The notes: generated by a model not told the origin, from the letters alone. Numbered from the stretch's first letter, positions 34,224 through 43,654 are shown. The stretch: DNA of 64,000 nucleotides from Bacillota bacterium (GCA_023415795.1 JAEZJG010000010.1:1-64000); one strand, 5' to 3'. Made by a program: numbers and translations.

Positions 34224-35495
34224 TCAGTTTTCCACTCGTATCATATTAGCAATAGCCACTACCTCAGGTAGGTGCGATATCTCATCCACCGCACGTTTGA
34301 CAGAAATCTCCTTTGCCTTGTGCGTCACGAATATCAGAGGTACATTATCGCCGTTTTGCCCTTTTTGCATTACAGTGTTCACACTCACATTATGCCGCCC
34401 CAGCACGCCCGCAATCTTGGCAAGCACCCCGGGCGCATCCTTCACAATAGTCCGCAGAAAGAACTCACTCTCCCAGTTGTTTTCAAAGGACAGCTCCGAC
34501 GACACCGTATCCTCGTTATAAAACGTGGTGTAACGGTGCTCCACGCGGCTGGCGGCATACACAATGTCAGACACCACCGCGCTCGCCGTGGGCATGTCGC
34601 CTGCGCCGCGCCCATACAGCATGATATCGTCCACGATGTTGCCGTGCAGATAGATAGCGTTGAACGCACCGCGCACAGACGCCAGTGGATGTGTCTTGGG
34701 GATCATCGTGGGATGCACGCGCGCTTCAATTGTTTTGCCGCGCTTCTTGCCGATGGCCAGCAGCTTAACCGCATACCCCAACTCGCTGGCATAGGCGATA
34801 TCCTCCTGCGTGATACCGACGATACCTTCGCGATAGATGTACTCCACGGGCACCCTGGCATGGAACGACATCGAGCCCAGTATCGACAGCTTGTACATTG
34901 CGTCAAAGCCTTCCACATCGTTCTTCGGATTCGCCTCCGCAAAGCCCAATTGCTGCGCTTCCTTGAGCACCGCGTCGTAGCTTGCGCCGTCCTGCTCCAT
35001 CTTGGACAGTATATAGTTGGTGGTGCCGTTGATGATGCCCATCACCGACGTCACCTCATTGGCCTGAAGGCTCTCCCATATAGTGCGCAGTATCGGAATA
35101 CCGCCGCCCACGCTGGCCTCGAAATACAGCCCGGCGCCGCTCTTCTTCGCCGCAGCGTTAAGCTCTGGCCAAAACCGCGCGAGCATCTCTTTGTTTGCCG
35201 TCACCACTGTCTTGCCCGCGTCCAGCGCTGCCAGCACAAAGTCCTTCGCAGGGTTCACGCCGCCGATCAGCTCAATCACAACATCGATGTCAGGATCCTG
35301 TGCGATGTCCTTATAGAAGTCCTTCGCCTTCAGCTCCTCCGGAATGTCAATTGAGTACTGGAGTGCCAGCACCTTCTTGAGATTCAGCGATATGCCTTCC
35401 TTGTGCTTGATGCTTTCTTTCTGCATCGCGATCGTCTTGTACACGCCCGATCCGACCGTGCCCAGACCAATCAGCGCGATGTTAACGTTCTTCAT
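34224..35495 (-). CDS. hom: Homoserine dehydrogenase
   Basis: A 423-aa enzyme that reduces aspartate semialdehyde to homoserine (threonine/methionine branch). It has the NAD(P) motif GLGTVGSGVYK (about 10-20), TANKEMLAR, GTTNYILSKM and NPKNDVEGFDAMYKL (catalytic Asp/Lys region), and a C-terminal ACT domain (last 80 residues, GVLAKIAGVLGRHNVS) for feedback control. Its ATG overlaps coaX by 4 bp. Confidence 0.95.
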   Translation of the reverse strand: MKNVNIALIGLGTVGSGVYKTIAMQKESIKHKEGISLNLKKVLALQYSIDIPEELKAKDFYKDIAQDPDIDVVIELIGGVNPAKDFVLAALDAGKTVVTANKEMLARFWPELNAAAKKSGAGLYFEASVGGGIPILRTIWESLQANEVTSVMGIINGTTNYILSKMEQDGASYDAVLKEAQQLGFAEANPKNDVEGFDAMYKLSILGSMSFHARVPVEYIYREGIVGITQEDIAYASELGYAVKLLAIGKKRGKTIEARVHPTMIPKTHPLASVRGAFNAIYLHGNIVDDIMLYGRGAGDMPTASAVVSDIVYAASRVEHRYTTFYNEDTVSSELSFENNWESEFFLRTIVKDAPGVLAKIAGVLGRHNVSVNTVMQKGQNGDNVPLIFVTHKAKEISVKRAVDEISHLPEVVAIANMIRVEN

Positions 35496-36283
35496 TTGTC
35501 TCCCTCTATTCTCTGCCTCTTGGCATTCTTATGATATAATATGTTCAGCCCCATTAATGTTAACAGACTATTGACCTCGTCAATTTCCGGCGTCTCCTGC
35601 GCAATCACATTGGCCATGCCACCCGTTGCGATCACCCGCGGGCTGTCTCCCATTTCAGCCTTGATGCGGCGGATGATATATTCCACCTGGCCAACATACC
35701 CGTAGATGATGCCCGCCTGCATGCCGGCGATTGTGTTTTTCCCGATCACAGACTCAGGCTTCACCAGCTCCACCCGCGGCAGCTTGGCCGCCCCAGACGA
35801 CAACGCCTCCGCAGAAATCTTGATACCGGGGCAAATCGCACCGCCCAGAAAATCGCCGCTGCCCGTCACCGCGCCAAAGGTGGTTGCCGTACCAAAGTCT
35901 ACGATGATGCACGGAGAATTGTACAGCGTATACGCCGCCACAGCGCCAGCAATGCGGTCCGTCCCAAGCTCTCTCGGGTGGTCGTACAGTATGTTGATGC
36001 CCGTTTTCATGCCGGGCCCCACCACGGAAGCTTTCTTGCCAAAATACGTGGCGCACATATGCTGTAGCGTAAAATTTATGGACGGAATGACAGACGAGAT
36101 AATGATGCCCTGCACCTCATCCGGACGCCGCCCAACATGATCAAAGAAAGATATGATGCGGATACCGTATTCATCCGCCGTACGCTCCAGCTTCGTCGTC
36201 ATGCGCCACGAATTGACCAGCTTGTCTCCGCTGAACAGACCGCACTTGATATTGCTGTTGCCCACATCCAATACAAATACCAT
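35492..36283 (-). CDS. coaX: Type III pantothenate kinase
   Basis: A 263-aa ASKHA-fold kinase catalysing the first step of CoA synthesis. The N-terminal VLDVGNSNIKCGLF is the phosphate loop, LGTDRIAGAVAAY is the pantothenate-binding GxDR motif, and CIIVDFGTATTF is the second phosphate motif. TGG near the end completes the family pattern. An ECF transporter gene precedes it by 12 bp. Confidence 0.95.
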   Translation of the reverse strand: MVFVLDVGNSNIKCGLFSGDKLVNSWRMTTKLERTADEYGIRIISFFDHVGRRPDEVQGIIISSVIPSINFTLQHMCATYFGKKASVVGPGMKTGINILYDHPRELGTDRIAGAVAAYTLYNSPCIIVDFGTATTFGAVTGSGDFLGGAICPGIKISAEALSSGAAKLPRVELVKPESVIGKNTIAGMQAGIIYGYVGQVEYIIRRIKAEMGDSPRVIATGGMANVIAQETPEIDEVNSLLTLMGLNILYHKNAKRQRIEGDK

Positions 36284-36295
36284 TTATAACTCCAT

Positions 36296-36922
36296 TTAGG
36301 CCAGCTTTTTTTTGCCCTTCTGCCGTTGCAGCGCCCACACAATGGGCACACACAGCAGCACCGCCAGCGCCGCTTCAGGCAGTCCGTTTATCGCGCCAAT
36401 GCCGGCAAGCACCCCCGCAAACGTTTCGGGTGTTGCTTCAAATGCCGCCGCCAGTGTATCCATCTCCGGCATAAAAATCACATAGAGCAATCCCAGAAAC
36501 AACACGGTATTGGTGATCGATCCAATGAATGCCGCTGCCCCTGTCGCAACTCTTTTCCGCGCCTTCGTTTCGCCGGAGAACGCCTTGTATATAAGCCAAG
36601 TGGTCACGGGAATCAGCAGCCTTGGAATGAATATAACAAGCAGCGTCTTGACAACGCTGATTTGCAGCAAGAATGTGCCCAACGGCGAGGGCACCAGCGT
36701 TATACCCAACGCTTGAAACAAACTGGTGACACCGAATGCAAACCCGATCCACAGCCCCGTTCCCAGCCCCTCCAGCACCGTGCCAATGATAACCGGCAGG
36801 CACAGTATGGTCATACTAACGGGTGGGATGGGGATATACCCGACCGGGGTCAGACCCAGCAGGAACGTGATCGCCATCAGCATGGCCGTAACAGCCAGCT
36901 TCCTCGTTTTATCCTTATTCAT
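36296..36922 (-). CDS. ECF transporter S component, probably a vitamin (pantothenate) uptake subunit
   Basis: A 208-aa, very hydrophobic protein with about six TM helices starting KLAVTAMLMAITFLLGLTPVGYIPIPP, a typical S-component start. It lacks any ATPase or T-component partner here, so it must share the common ECF module. Placement directly before coaX suggests pantothenate as the substrate. That is a context argument; no ligand signature is identified. Confidence 0.8.
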   Translation of the reverse strand: MNKDKTRKLAVTAMLMAITFLLGLTPVGYIPIPPVSMTILCLPVIIGTVLEGLGTGLWIGFAFGVTSLFQALGITLVPSPLGTFLLQISVVKTLLVIFIPRLLIPVTTWLIYKAFSGETKARKRVATGAAAFIGSITNTVLFLGLLYVIFMPEMDTLAAAFEATPETFAGVLAGIGAINGLPEAALAVLLCVPIVWALQRQKGKKKLA

Positions 36923-37039
36923 TTTTACCTCCGTTCAGGTTCCGCGAGGCGGATACCCGACATTGTTAATATTTCGGTTTTCTTTATGCTGTGTAGCGCT
37001 GCGCATCGTCATACACTCACAGACAAAAACCTAATGTGT

Positions 37040-37068
37040 ATTATATCAATTTTGCAAGTCACACGCAA
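37040..37068 (-). promoter_or_regulatory. Promoter of the ECF-coaX-hom operon
   Basis: On the minus strand TTGCGT (37063-37068) and a perfect TATAAT (37040-37045), 17 bp apart. The start of transcription would lie about 110 bp before the ECF gene, leaving a leader with several GC-rich inverted repeats near the ribosome site. I do not recognise a known riboswitch class in it. Confidence 0.65.
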
Positions 37069-37106
37069 TAACAATTCAAATATCCCATTCTACCCGCATT
37101 GTTAAC

Positions 37107-37145
37107 AAAAAAGGGCAGCGGCGCATAAATACGCGCGCTGCCCTT
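37107..37145 (-). terminator. Rho-independent terminator of secDF
   Basis: A 10-bp stem AAGGGCAGCG/CGCTGCCCTT with further GC pairing inside, followed on the minus strand by TTTTTTG. It begins 18 bp after the secF stop. Confidence 0.88.
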
Positions 37146-37162
37146 CTCTAAAAAACGCTTGC

Positions 37163-38116
37163 TTAGTCTCCCGCGGGCGACAGCTGCTCCGCACCGCCGC
37201 GCTTCTTCCACATCACCCAAAGCGGTCCCGCAATGCAGATGGTGGAATAGCAGCCCGATACCACGCCGAACATCATCGGCAGCGCAAACCGCCGTATCGA
37301 TTCGATATTGTATATCTGCGCAAATATGAACACGATGACCATGCACGCCAGCACTGCGATGTTGGTGTTGATGGACCGCGACATCGATTGTGTGATGCTT
37401 ATATCCACCAGCTCGTCCACTGGGCATTTTGTACCCAATAGCTTCTCGTTCTCACGAATACGGTCGTAGATTACGATGGTATCGTTGATGGAGAAGCCGA
37501 TGATGGTAAGTATCGCCGCGATAAACGAATCATTGAGCGGTATGCCGAACACGATGAAGGCTGCCGTTACCACAAACGCATCGTGCAGCAGTGCCACAAT
37601 CGCCATTACACCTGCGGATACACCGCCGATGTTGCGGAACCGCAGACCCACATACCCCAGTATCAGCACAAACGACAGAGCGATGGCCAGCAGACCATTT
37701 CGGAAGAAGCGCACACCCACAAACGGCTCCACCGTCAGCGATTCGGACAGCTCCAGCTTGTTATCGGCAAAAGTCTTGTTCAACGCCTCCGTTACCGCCT
37801 GCTGTTGTTCGCCGGACAACGCCTCGTTCTTCGCAAGGCTTAGTATCAGCAGCTGTTCCTGCTTGGCAAGGTTGCTTTGCAGTTGTCCGTTCGTGTTGAT
37901 GCCCACCGTGCTCTCCACGATATCCTCCGCCTGCTCCGCGTCCAACTCGCCTGAGTATGTATACTTGAGTATCGAGCCTCCCTGAAACTGTATATCCAAT
38001 TGGATACCCTTAGTCAGCGCGAAGGCAATGCCAACAATGATAACCACCAACGAAATGGCAAAGTAGACGAACCTGCGCTTATAGAACTGAATGATCCTTC
38101 CTTGCTTGGTTTTCAT
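37163..38116 (-). CDS. secF: Protein translocase subunit SecF
   Basis: A 317-aa membrane protein of the RND superfamily. It has TM1 near the N-terminus (YFAISLVVIIVGIAFALTKGI), the GIQLDIQFQGGSIL segment typical of SecF, a periplasmic domain of about 90 residues, then five TM helices with GFSINDTIVIYDRIREN and TQSMSRSINTN. With SecD it uses the proton/sodium gradient to help complete protein export. Overlaps the end of secD by 4 bp. Confidence 0.96.
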   Translation of the reverse strand: MKTKQGRIIQFYKRRFVYFAISLVVIIVGIAFALTKGIQLDIQFQGGSILKYTYSGELDAEQAEDIVESTVGINTNGQLQSNLAKQEQLLILSLAKNEALSGEQQQAVTEALNKTFADNKLELSESLTVEPFVGVRFFRNGLLAIALSFVLILGYVGLRFRNIGGVSAGVMAIVALLHDAFVVTAAFIVFGIPLNDSFIAAILTIIGFSINDTIVIYDRIRENEKLLGTKCPVDELVDISITQSMSRSINTNIAVLACMVIVFIFAQIYNIESIRRFALPMMFGVVSGCYSTICIAGPLWVMWKKRGGAEQLSPAGD

Positions 38117-39378
38117 GCTTTCACCGCCTTTCTGACGCCAAAGAAGCCGGGCTTTCGCAGCGGCTCATACATACTGAGCGAGCGTATCATCAGCCGCGAT
38201 GCCGTTATACCCGCCACAAAGTTCATGATAACGCCGGTCAACAGCGTATAACCGAACGACAGCATCGAGCCGGAGCCCAATATAATCAGCACAACCGCAA
38301 CGATGATCACGGTGATATTGCCGTCAAATACCGATGAGAACGCCTTGTGGAAGCCCGCGTCGATGGCCAGCCGCAGCTGTTTGCCCTCTCGCAGCTCTTC
38401 CTTGATGCGCTCAGAAACGATTACGTTTGCGTCCACGCCCATACCGATGGAGAGAATCACGCCCGCGATACCGGGCAGCGTCAGCGTAAACTGCGGCACC
38501 GACAATGACAGCAGCTGACCGCTAATTTGCAGCATCAGCGCGATGCACGCCACCAAGCCGGGCAGACGATAATACACCAGCATAAACAGACACACCGCCG
38601 CAAATGCCGCGACGCTTGCCATCACCATCACAGAAAGCGCGTCTTCACCCATCTCCGGGCTGATGATGGAACAGTTTTTAACCGTCAGTGAAAAGGGCAA
38701 TGCGCCCGAGTTGATCTTGTTTGCCAGCGACATGGCTTCCTCGCCGCTGTCCAAATTGGTGATAATGGCCTCTCCGCCCGAAATCTGCGATTCAACAGTG
38801 GGCGCGGAAATCAGCAGCTCGTCCATATATATCGCGATGGGCTGACCGATCAGCCTTCCTGTGGCTTCAGAAAACTTCTTGGCTCCCTCAGCAGAGAGCA
38901 CCAGTTCCACCACCGGCGCGCCGGAGTTCTCCATCACCTTGGCCGCGCTGCTCGCCACATCCGTCCCCTCAATGACGATGTTACCGTCGGGGTCACGGAA
39001 CGTCAGCTTTGCCGTTTCGCCCAGCTCCGTCACCGCCTGCTGTGGGTCAAAGTCCGCTTCGCCCGATTTCCAAGGAAACCGGACCAGAATAGTACCGCGA
39101 GTCTTATCGATGGCCACATCCCGATCCGTAATGTTGCTCGCGTCCATGCGCGTCTCAATAATGGCTTTCGCTGCTTCCAGCTCAGTTTCCGTGGGCATAC
39201 GATCCAAATTTTTCGGCTCAAACGTGGCGTCCACGCCGCCCCGTATGTCTATGCCAAAGCGCATCTGTCCCGCGCCCTTCACTTCAAAGCCGCCTGCCTT
39301 AAAGCCCAGCAACGCCACCGCGAATAACCCGAAGGTAATCAGCGCGACGATAAAAAACGTCGCTTTTGATCTTTTCAA
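38113..39378 (-). CDS. secD: Protein translocase subunit SecD
   Basis: A 421-aa partner of SecF. TTG 39378 is chosen because AGGAGG lies seven bases upstream; the open frame continues further but with no ribosome site. It has GIDIRGGVDATFEP, the P1 domain, GRLIGQPIAIYMD, then the C-terminal TM block with LPGIAGVILSIGMGVDANVIVSERIKEEL. The length is typical of Clostridia, where SecD and SecF are separate. Confidence 0.95.
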   Translation of the reverse strand: MKRSKATFFIVALITFGLFAVALLGFKAGGFEVKGAGQMRFGIDIRGGVDATFEPKNLDRMPTETELEAAKAIIETRMDASNITDRDVAIDKTRGTILVRFPWKSGEADFDPQQAVTELGETAKLTFRDPDGNIVIEGTDVASSAAKVMENSGAPVVELVLSAEGAKKFSEATGRLIGQPIAIYMDELLISAPTVESQISGGEAIITNLDSGEEAMSLANKINSGALPFSLTVKNCSIISPEMGEDALSVMVMASVAAFAAVCLFMLVYYRLPGLVACIALMLQISGQLLSLSVPQFTLTLPGIAGVILSIGMGVDANVIVSERIKEELREGKQLRLAIDAGFHKAFSSVFDGNITVIIVAVVLIILGSGSMLSFGYTLLTGVIMNFVAGITASRLMIRSLSMYEPLRKPGFFGVRKAVKA

Positions 39379-39485
39379 TTTCAATCCTCCTGTTCCTGCC
39401 TGCCCCCATTTTATTATGTGTAGAGACAGGTAAAATAGCATGCAGTAATCAGCATTTAACACATACGCATTAAATGCCGCAAATT

Positions 39486-39501
39486 CTGCGCGATCGCGCA
39501 G
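39486..39501. repeat. 16-bp perfect palindrome
   Basis: CTGCGCGATCGCGCAG lies between the end of the small membrane-protein gene and secD. It could form the stem of a terminator for the former, followed by AATTTG on the minus strand, but the U-run is poor. Confidence 0.45.
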
Positions 39502-39522
39502 GACAAAAATAGGGTTGTTACA

Positions 39523-39894
39523 CTACTTCATGCCGTCTTTTTTGTGAATATATGAAATGATGCCGCAAAAGTCAAAGGATAGGTTGAACGCGGCGAAGAG
39601 CTTGAGAGAGAGTACGACAAACGTCAGCAAAACAGCGCCAGCCACCGTGACGGCAAATAAACCCGCCTTAAACTGCTGGCTTCGCAGCCAGTCCGATCCT
39701 GAACGAATGGACTGTGCGGTTCCGCCGGTTTCCACACAATCAGAGTTGGTCCTAGAAGCACTCATCGAAGAAACCGGCTCTTCATACAGCCGGGCTTCCA
39801 GAGTCTGCTGTCCCGCCTCTATAAATCCGGCTGTCAGCCAAACGACGACCAGCAAACACAGCAACAGCAGCGTTTTTCGTTTTCTGTTTACCAT
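39523..39894 (-). CDS. Small membrane protein of unknown function
   Basis: A 123-aa protein with two hydrophobic helices: about 8-26 (LLLLCLLVVVWLTAGFIEA) and about 78-100. The middle loop of about 50 residues is Ser/Thr-rich and includes one cysteine. No family recognised. It has its own strong promoter 55-80 bp upstream and lies between secD and rarA. Confidence 0.7.
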   Translation of the reverse strand: MVNRKRKTLLLLCLLVVVWLTAGFIEAGQQTLEARLYEEPVSSMSASRTNSDCVETGGTAQSIRSGSDWLRSQQFKAGLFAVTVAGAVLLTFVVLSLKLFAAFNLSFDFCGIISYIHKKDGMK

Positions 39895-39947
39895 GTCCGC
39901 TCACCCCTCGCCTGTTAATATATCTGCCTTGATAACTGAATTGTTTT

Positions 39948-39976
39948 ATTATAATTACACTCAGTGAAAAAGTCAA
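39948..39976 (-). promoter_or_regulatory. Strong promoter of the small membrane-protein gene
   Basis: On the minus strand TTGACT (39971-39976) and TATAAT (39948-39953) with exactly 17 bp spacing, 54 bp before the start codon. Confidence 0.78.
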
Positions 39977-39994
39977 AGATACCCAAGCGTTGTG

Positions 39995-41305
39995 TCAAGA
40001 ATCTTCCTTTTTGATATACCGCCGCATCTCGCGGATTTTCTTTTCGTAGCCCTCTTCCGACGGCTGATAATACACCCGACCGGCCAGATTGTCCGGCAGA
40101 TACTGCTGCGGCGTATAATGCCGCTCAAACTCATGCGGATATTTATAGCCCTTGCCATTGCCCAGCTTGTCCGCACCGTGATAGTGCGTGTCGCGCAAAT
40201 GCAGCGGCACCGGCACCTGATAAGCATGCTCCGCGTCCCGAAAAGCCGCATCCACCGCCATCACCACCGCGTTGGACTTCTGCGACTCGCAGATGAATAT
40301 GATGGCCTGCGCGATGGACAATCGCGCTTCCGGCATGCCCACAAACTCCAGCGCCTGTGCAGCCGCCGCAGCCTGCGTCATCGCGGACGGATTGGCCAGC
40401 CCTACATCCTCGCTTGCGTGGGCAAATATGCGCCGCATGATGAGCCGCGGATCTACGCCCGCATATATCAGCCGCGCAAACCAAAACAGTGCCGCGTCCG
40501 CGTCCGAACCGCGCAACGATTTACAAAACGCGCTGAGCATGTTGTAGTATTCCTCTTCGTCGCAGCGCACCGCCCGCCTCTGGATGGACTCCTCCGCGAT
40601 TTCCAGCGTCACACGGATCGTGCCTTGAGCATCCGGCGGCGTGGTGAGCACCGCCAGCTCAATGGCGTTAAGCGCTGTGCGGGCATCTCCGTTGGCCACG
40701 TTGGCAATGTGCTCCAGCGCGTCTTCCTCCACCTGTACGTTCAGCGCACCCAAACCGCGTTCGCTGTCGCTCAGTGCCGCGCGCACAATCTGCTTCACAT
40801 CCTCCCTGGTCAGCCCGAAGAACTGAAACAACCGGCAGCGGCTGACAATAGCGCTCGTCATGGACACCATTGGGTTCTCCGTGGTCGAGCCGATAAACCG
40901 GATGATGCCCTTTTCGATGGCGGGCAAAATGCTGTCCGACTGCGTTTTCGACCACCGATGACACTCGTCCAGCAGCAGATACGTTGCCTGCCCGTGCAGC
41001 TTCAAGCGTTCTTCCGCACGGTCAATGATAACGCGCACATCCTTCACACCGCTGGTCACGGCGTTCAGCTTCTCAAATGCCGCGCCGGTGGTATTTGCAA
41101 TCACTGAAGCCAGCGTCGTCTTACCGGAGCCGGGCGGTCCAAAAAATATCGACGATGTGAGCCTGTCCGATTCGATGGCACGACGCAGCAGCTTGCCGGG
41201 GCCCGCCACATGCGCCTGTCCATAAAATTCGTCCAGGCTGCGCGGACGCATCCTGTCTGCCAGCGGCGCGGCGCGTTCCACATTGTTTTCGAATAAGTCT
41301 CCCAT
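39995..41305 (-). CDS. rarA: Replication-associated recombination protein RarA (MgsA)
   Basis: A 436-aa AAA+ ATPase that acts at stalled replication forks. It has RMRPRSLDEFYGQAHVAGPG, Walker A GPPGSGKTT (about 57-65), Walker B YLLLDECHRW, sensor 1 GSTTENP, and the C-terminal MgsA region (RGSDADAALFWFARLI and ASEDVGLANPSA). Note DECHRW where most members have DEIHRF. Full length. Confidence 0.95.
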   Translation of the reverse strand: MGDLFENNVERAAPLADRMRPRSLDEFYGQAHVAGPGKLLRRAIESDRLTSSIFFGPPGSGKTTLASVIANTTGAAFEKLNAVTSGVKDVRVIIDRAEERLKLHGQATYLLLDECHRWSKTQSDSILPAIEKGIIRFIGSTTENPMVSMTSAIVSRCRLFQFFGLTREDVKQIVRAALSDSERGLGALNVQVEEDALEHIANVANGDARTALNAIELAVLTTPPDAQGTIRVTLEIAEESIQRRAVRCDEEEYYNMLSAFCKSLRGSDADAALFWFARLIYAGVDPRLIMRRIFAHASEDVGLANPSAMTQAAAAAQALEFVGMPEARLSIAQAIIFICESQKSNAVVMAVDAAFRDAEHAYQVPVPLHLRDTHYHGADKLGNGKGYKYPHEFERHYTPQQYLPDNLAGRVYYQPSEEGYEKKIREMRRYIKKEDS

Positions 41306-41393
41306 AGCGGTTCACCTCTGCAAAGCTTGCGATAATATGTTCTATCATATCACTTTGTGCACGCTGTGAAAAGATCATATGTCTTCGATTCGC

Positions 41394-41423
41394 TGTACAT
41401 GTGGTGCTATCTTGTGCTATAAT
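41394..41423 (+). promoter_or_regulatory. Extended -10 promoter of the MFS gene
   Basis: TGTACA (41394-41399), 18-bp spacer, TATAAT (41418-41423), with TGC directly before the -10 (extended -10). It ends 32 bp before the MFS start codon. Confidence 0.6.
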
Positions 41424-41455
41424 TCGCGTTACTTGCCTAACAGACAGGAGCCCGC

Positions 41456-42610
41456 ATGAAACAGTCTGCAAAACCATACTTCGTTTATCCGCCCATTGGT
41501 GCGCTGGCGCTGTATTCATCAGTGCTGGGTTCTCTGATACCCGCCATCCGGGCAGCTTTTCCCGAATTGACACTGGCTTCCGCCGGTCTGTTCTCGACGC
41601 TGCAGTCACTGGGCACCGCGTTGTCGGTGGTGCTGTGCTTCTGCCTGTTTTCCGCGCTGAACAAGGTACGCGTGATGGCCTTGTGTCAGCTGGTGCTTAC
41701 CATATGTCTGCTGCTGTTTGGTCTCAACAGCATATTGCTGCTGCTTTATACCTTGCTCTTCTTCATTGGTCTGTCCAGCAACATTGTGGATACGCTGTCC
41801 AATTCGGTGCTGGCGGACATTGAGCCGCGCCGCAAGAGCTTCCACATCAACATGCTGCAGGCCTTGTGGGCAGCAGCGGCTGCCGCCGGCCCCTGGTTTG
41901 CACTGGGGCTGGGCAGCACTTATCAGCCGGTGTTCATCGGTCTTTGCGTTATTGCCGCCGTTGCGGGAATTGTCTTCGCGCTGGGCTTAAAGCACGAGCT
42001 GCGCCTGCGGTTCATCCAGCAGCGAAACAACTTTGGCGCTTTGGACAAGCTGGTACGTACGGTTAAGATGAAAGGCATGGGGCTGCTGCTTGCGCTTAGC
42101 GTTGCAAACGCGTTCGTGCTGGTCAGCATCAGCTACTTTCTGTCCAGCTATGTGGTTGGCATCGGCGGCAGCAACGTTGACGCGGCTTTTGCACTCAGCA
42201 TGCTATACGTCGGCACGCTGCTGACACGCCTGATCTATGCGCCGCTTTCGCATCGTGTACCCGCCCGTACCGTTATGCTGGCGGCAAACGCGATTGCCAT
42301 CGCCGCGTTCACAGCGCTCGCATTTTGTACAGATGTCACGGGAGTTGGCATACTGGCCTGTATCGGCGGTATCGGTACCGCGGTCAACTTCCCCTCAACG
42401 CTGGTCCACGCCTGCTCTCTCGTGCCGAACGACACCGCTTCGGGCTCGGCGCTGGTGTTTCTCGGCTTCACGCTGGCCACGTTCGTCGCGCCGCCGCTCA
42501 TCGGTGCCGTTGGCGACGCAGCCGGTCTGCAAACGGCGATGCTGTGTGCCACCTCACTGTTACTCGTTGTCATCGCGCTGGCTATTCGAATCAAACCGCA
42601 GCAAGCCTGA
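41456..42610 (+). CDS. Major facilitator superfamily transporter
   Basis: A 384-aa permease with 12 predicted TM helices and no large loops. CAGGAG precedes the ATG. LSSNIVDTLSNSVLADIEPRRK lies around the position of the motif between helices 4 and 5, and the two six-helix halves are visible. It resembles sugar or drug MFS families; no substrate motif is seen. It is monocistronic between its own promoter and the rplM promoter. Confidence 0.82.
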   Translation: MKQSAKPYFVYPPIGALALYSSVLGSLIPAIRAAFPELTLASAGLFSTLQSLGTALSVVLCFCLFSALNKVRVMALCQLVLTICLLLFGLNSILLLLYTLLFFIGLSSNIVDTLSNSVLADIEPRRKSFHINMLQALWAAAAAAGPWFALGLGSTYQPVFIGLCVIAAVAGIVFALGLKHELRLRFIQQRNNFGALDKLVRTVKMKGMGLLLALSVANAFVLVSISYFLSSYVVGIGGSNVDAAFALSMLYVGTLLTRLIYAPLSHRVPARTVMLAANAIAIAAFTALAFCTDVTGVGILACIGGIGTAVNFPSTLVHACSLVPNDTASGSALVFLGFTLATFVAPPLIGAVGDAAGLQTAMLCATSLLLVVIALAIRIKPQQA

Positions 42611-42681
42611 TAAATAAGCCAGGTTTTTTTGTAAAACGTTATAAATTCATCAAAAATAGACGTTTTGTCCGATAAAATGGC

Positions 42682-42710
42682 TTGACACACACGGCCGCAT
42701 TGTATAGAAT
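42682..42710 (+). promoter_or_regulatory. Promoter of rplM-rpsI
   Basis: Perfect TTGACA (42682-42687), 17-bp spacer, TAGAAT (42705-42710). It leaves a leader of about 85 nt before rplM, the region where Firmicutes often carry an L13-binding leader; I cannot confirm that structure by eye. Confidence 0.82.
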
Positions 42711-42801
42711 ATTCTTTGCCTGTTTTTATTGGGTCACTAGCCCCGACCTGTCTAAACAGCATATTAAATCAATAATATGACACAGCCAGGAGGAAGGCCA
42801 A

Positions 42802-43236
42802 ATGAAATCATATATGGCAAAGCCCGGCTCTGTGGATCGCAAGTGGTATCTTGTGGATGCCGAAGGCATGGTCTTCGGTCGCATCGCAAGTCAGGTTGCG
42901 TCCATCTTGCACGGCAAGAACAAGCCGGAATTTACGCCGCATGTCGACACGGGTGATTTTGTTATCATCATCAATGCCGAGAAAGCCGTATTTACAGGCA
43001 AGAAGCTCGAACAGAAGGTCTATCGTCAGCATTCGGGTTACATGGGTCACATGAAGGAGACGAAATACGTCCACCTGATGGAAACCAAGCCGGAGTTCGC
43101 GATGATGGAGGCGGTGCGCCGCATGCTGCCCAAGAGCAAGCTCGGACGGCAGATGTTGACCAAGCTCCGCGTCTACAAGGGATCCGAGCACAACCACGCA
43201 GCGCAGAAGCCTGAGCTTCTGAAGCTCGAAGGCTGA
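42802..43236 (+). CDS. rplM: 50S ribosomal protein L13
   Basis: A 144-aa protein starting MKSYMAKPGSVDRKWYLVDAEG with the L13 features GRIASQVASILHGKNKPEFTPHVD, KVYRQHSGY, and MLPKSKLGRQMLTKLRVYKGSEHNH. AGGAGG is upstream. It is 16 bp ahead of rpsI, the usual pair. Confidence 0.98.
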   Translation: MKSYMAKPGSVDRKWYLVDAEGMVFGRIASQVASILHGKNKPEFTPHVDTGDFVIIINAEKAVFTGKKLEQKVYRQHSGYMGHMKETKYVHLMETKPEFAMMEAVRRMLPKSKLGRQMLTKLRVYKGSEHNHAAQKPELLKLEG

Positions 43237-43252
43237 CAGGAGGATATGAATT

Positions 43253-43645
43253 GTGGCTAAGTTACAGTTTTTAGGAACAGGCAGACGCAAAAGCTCCGTG
43301 GCACGTGTGATCCTCTCGCCCGGCAACGGTAAGCTTGTTGTGAACAAGAAATCTATCGACGAGTATTTCGGTTATGAAACACTGCGGATGCTGGTGAAGT
43401 CTCCGCTGGAGCTCACCGAATCGCTCGCGAAGTACGATGTTGCCGTCAACGTTAAGGGCGGCGGACATACGGGTCAGGCCGGCGCTATCCGCCACGGCAT
43501 CTCCCGTGCATTGGTTAAATCCGAGCCTGAGATGAGAGGATTACTCAAAAAGGCCGGTTTCCTCACCAGAGACTCGCGCATGAAGGAAAGAAAGAAGTAC
43601 GGCCTCAAAGCGGCCCGCCGTGCGCCCCAGTTCTCCAAGAGATAA
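43253..43645 (+). CDS. rpsI: 30S ribosomal protein S9
   Basis: A 130-aa protein starting from GTG with AGGAGG upstream. It has GTGRRKSSVARV, NVKGGGHTGQAGAIRHGISRAL (given in part) and the C-terminal KKYGLKAARRAPQFSKR that reaches into the ribosomal P site. Cotranscribed with rplM. Confidence 0.98.
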   Translation: MAKLQFLGTGRRKSSVARVILSPGNGKLVVNKKSIDEYFGYETLRMLVKSPLELTESLAKYDVAVNVKGGGHTGQAGAIRHGISRALVKSEPEMRGLLKKAGFLTRDSRMKERKKYGLKAARRAPQFSKR

Positions 43646-43654
43646 TATGCATAA

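Noticed and set aside
34272..35354. Long plus-strand open frame (360 codons) opposite homoserine dehydrogenase
   Set aside because: It is the antisense shadow of hom, whose motifs and operon position are clear; the plus-strand product is rich in His, Arg and Cys with no recognisable domain.
39486..39501. GCGATCGC core as a cyanobacterial HIP1-type element
   Set aside because: A single palindrome in a Clostridia-like context is not evidence for that repeat family; a terminator stem is simpler.
39992..41107. Plus-strand open frame of 371 codons opposite rarA
   Set aside because: Antisense shadow of a well-conserved AAA+ gene in G+C-rich sequence; composition is Arg/His-heavy and there is no ribosome site.
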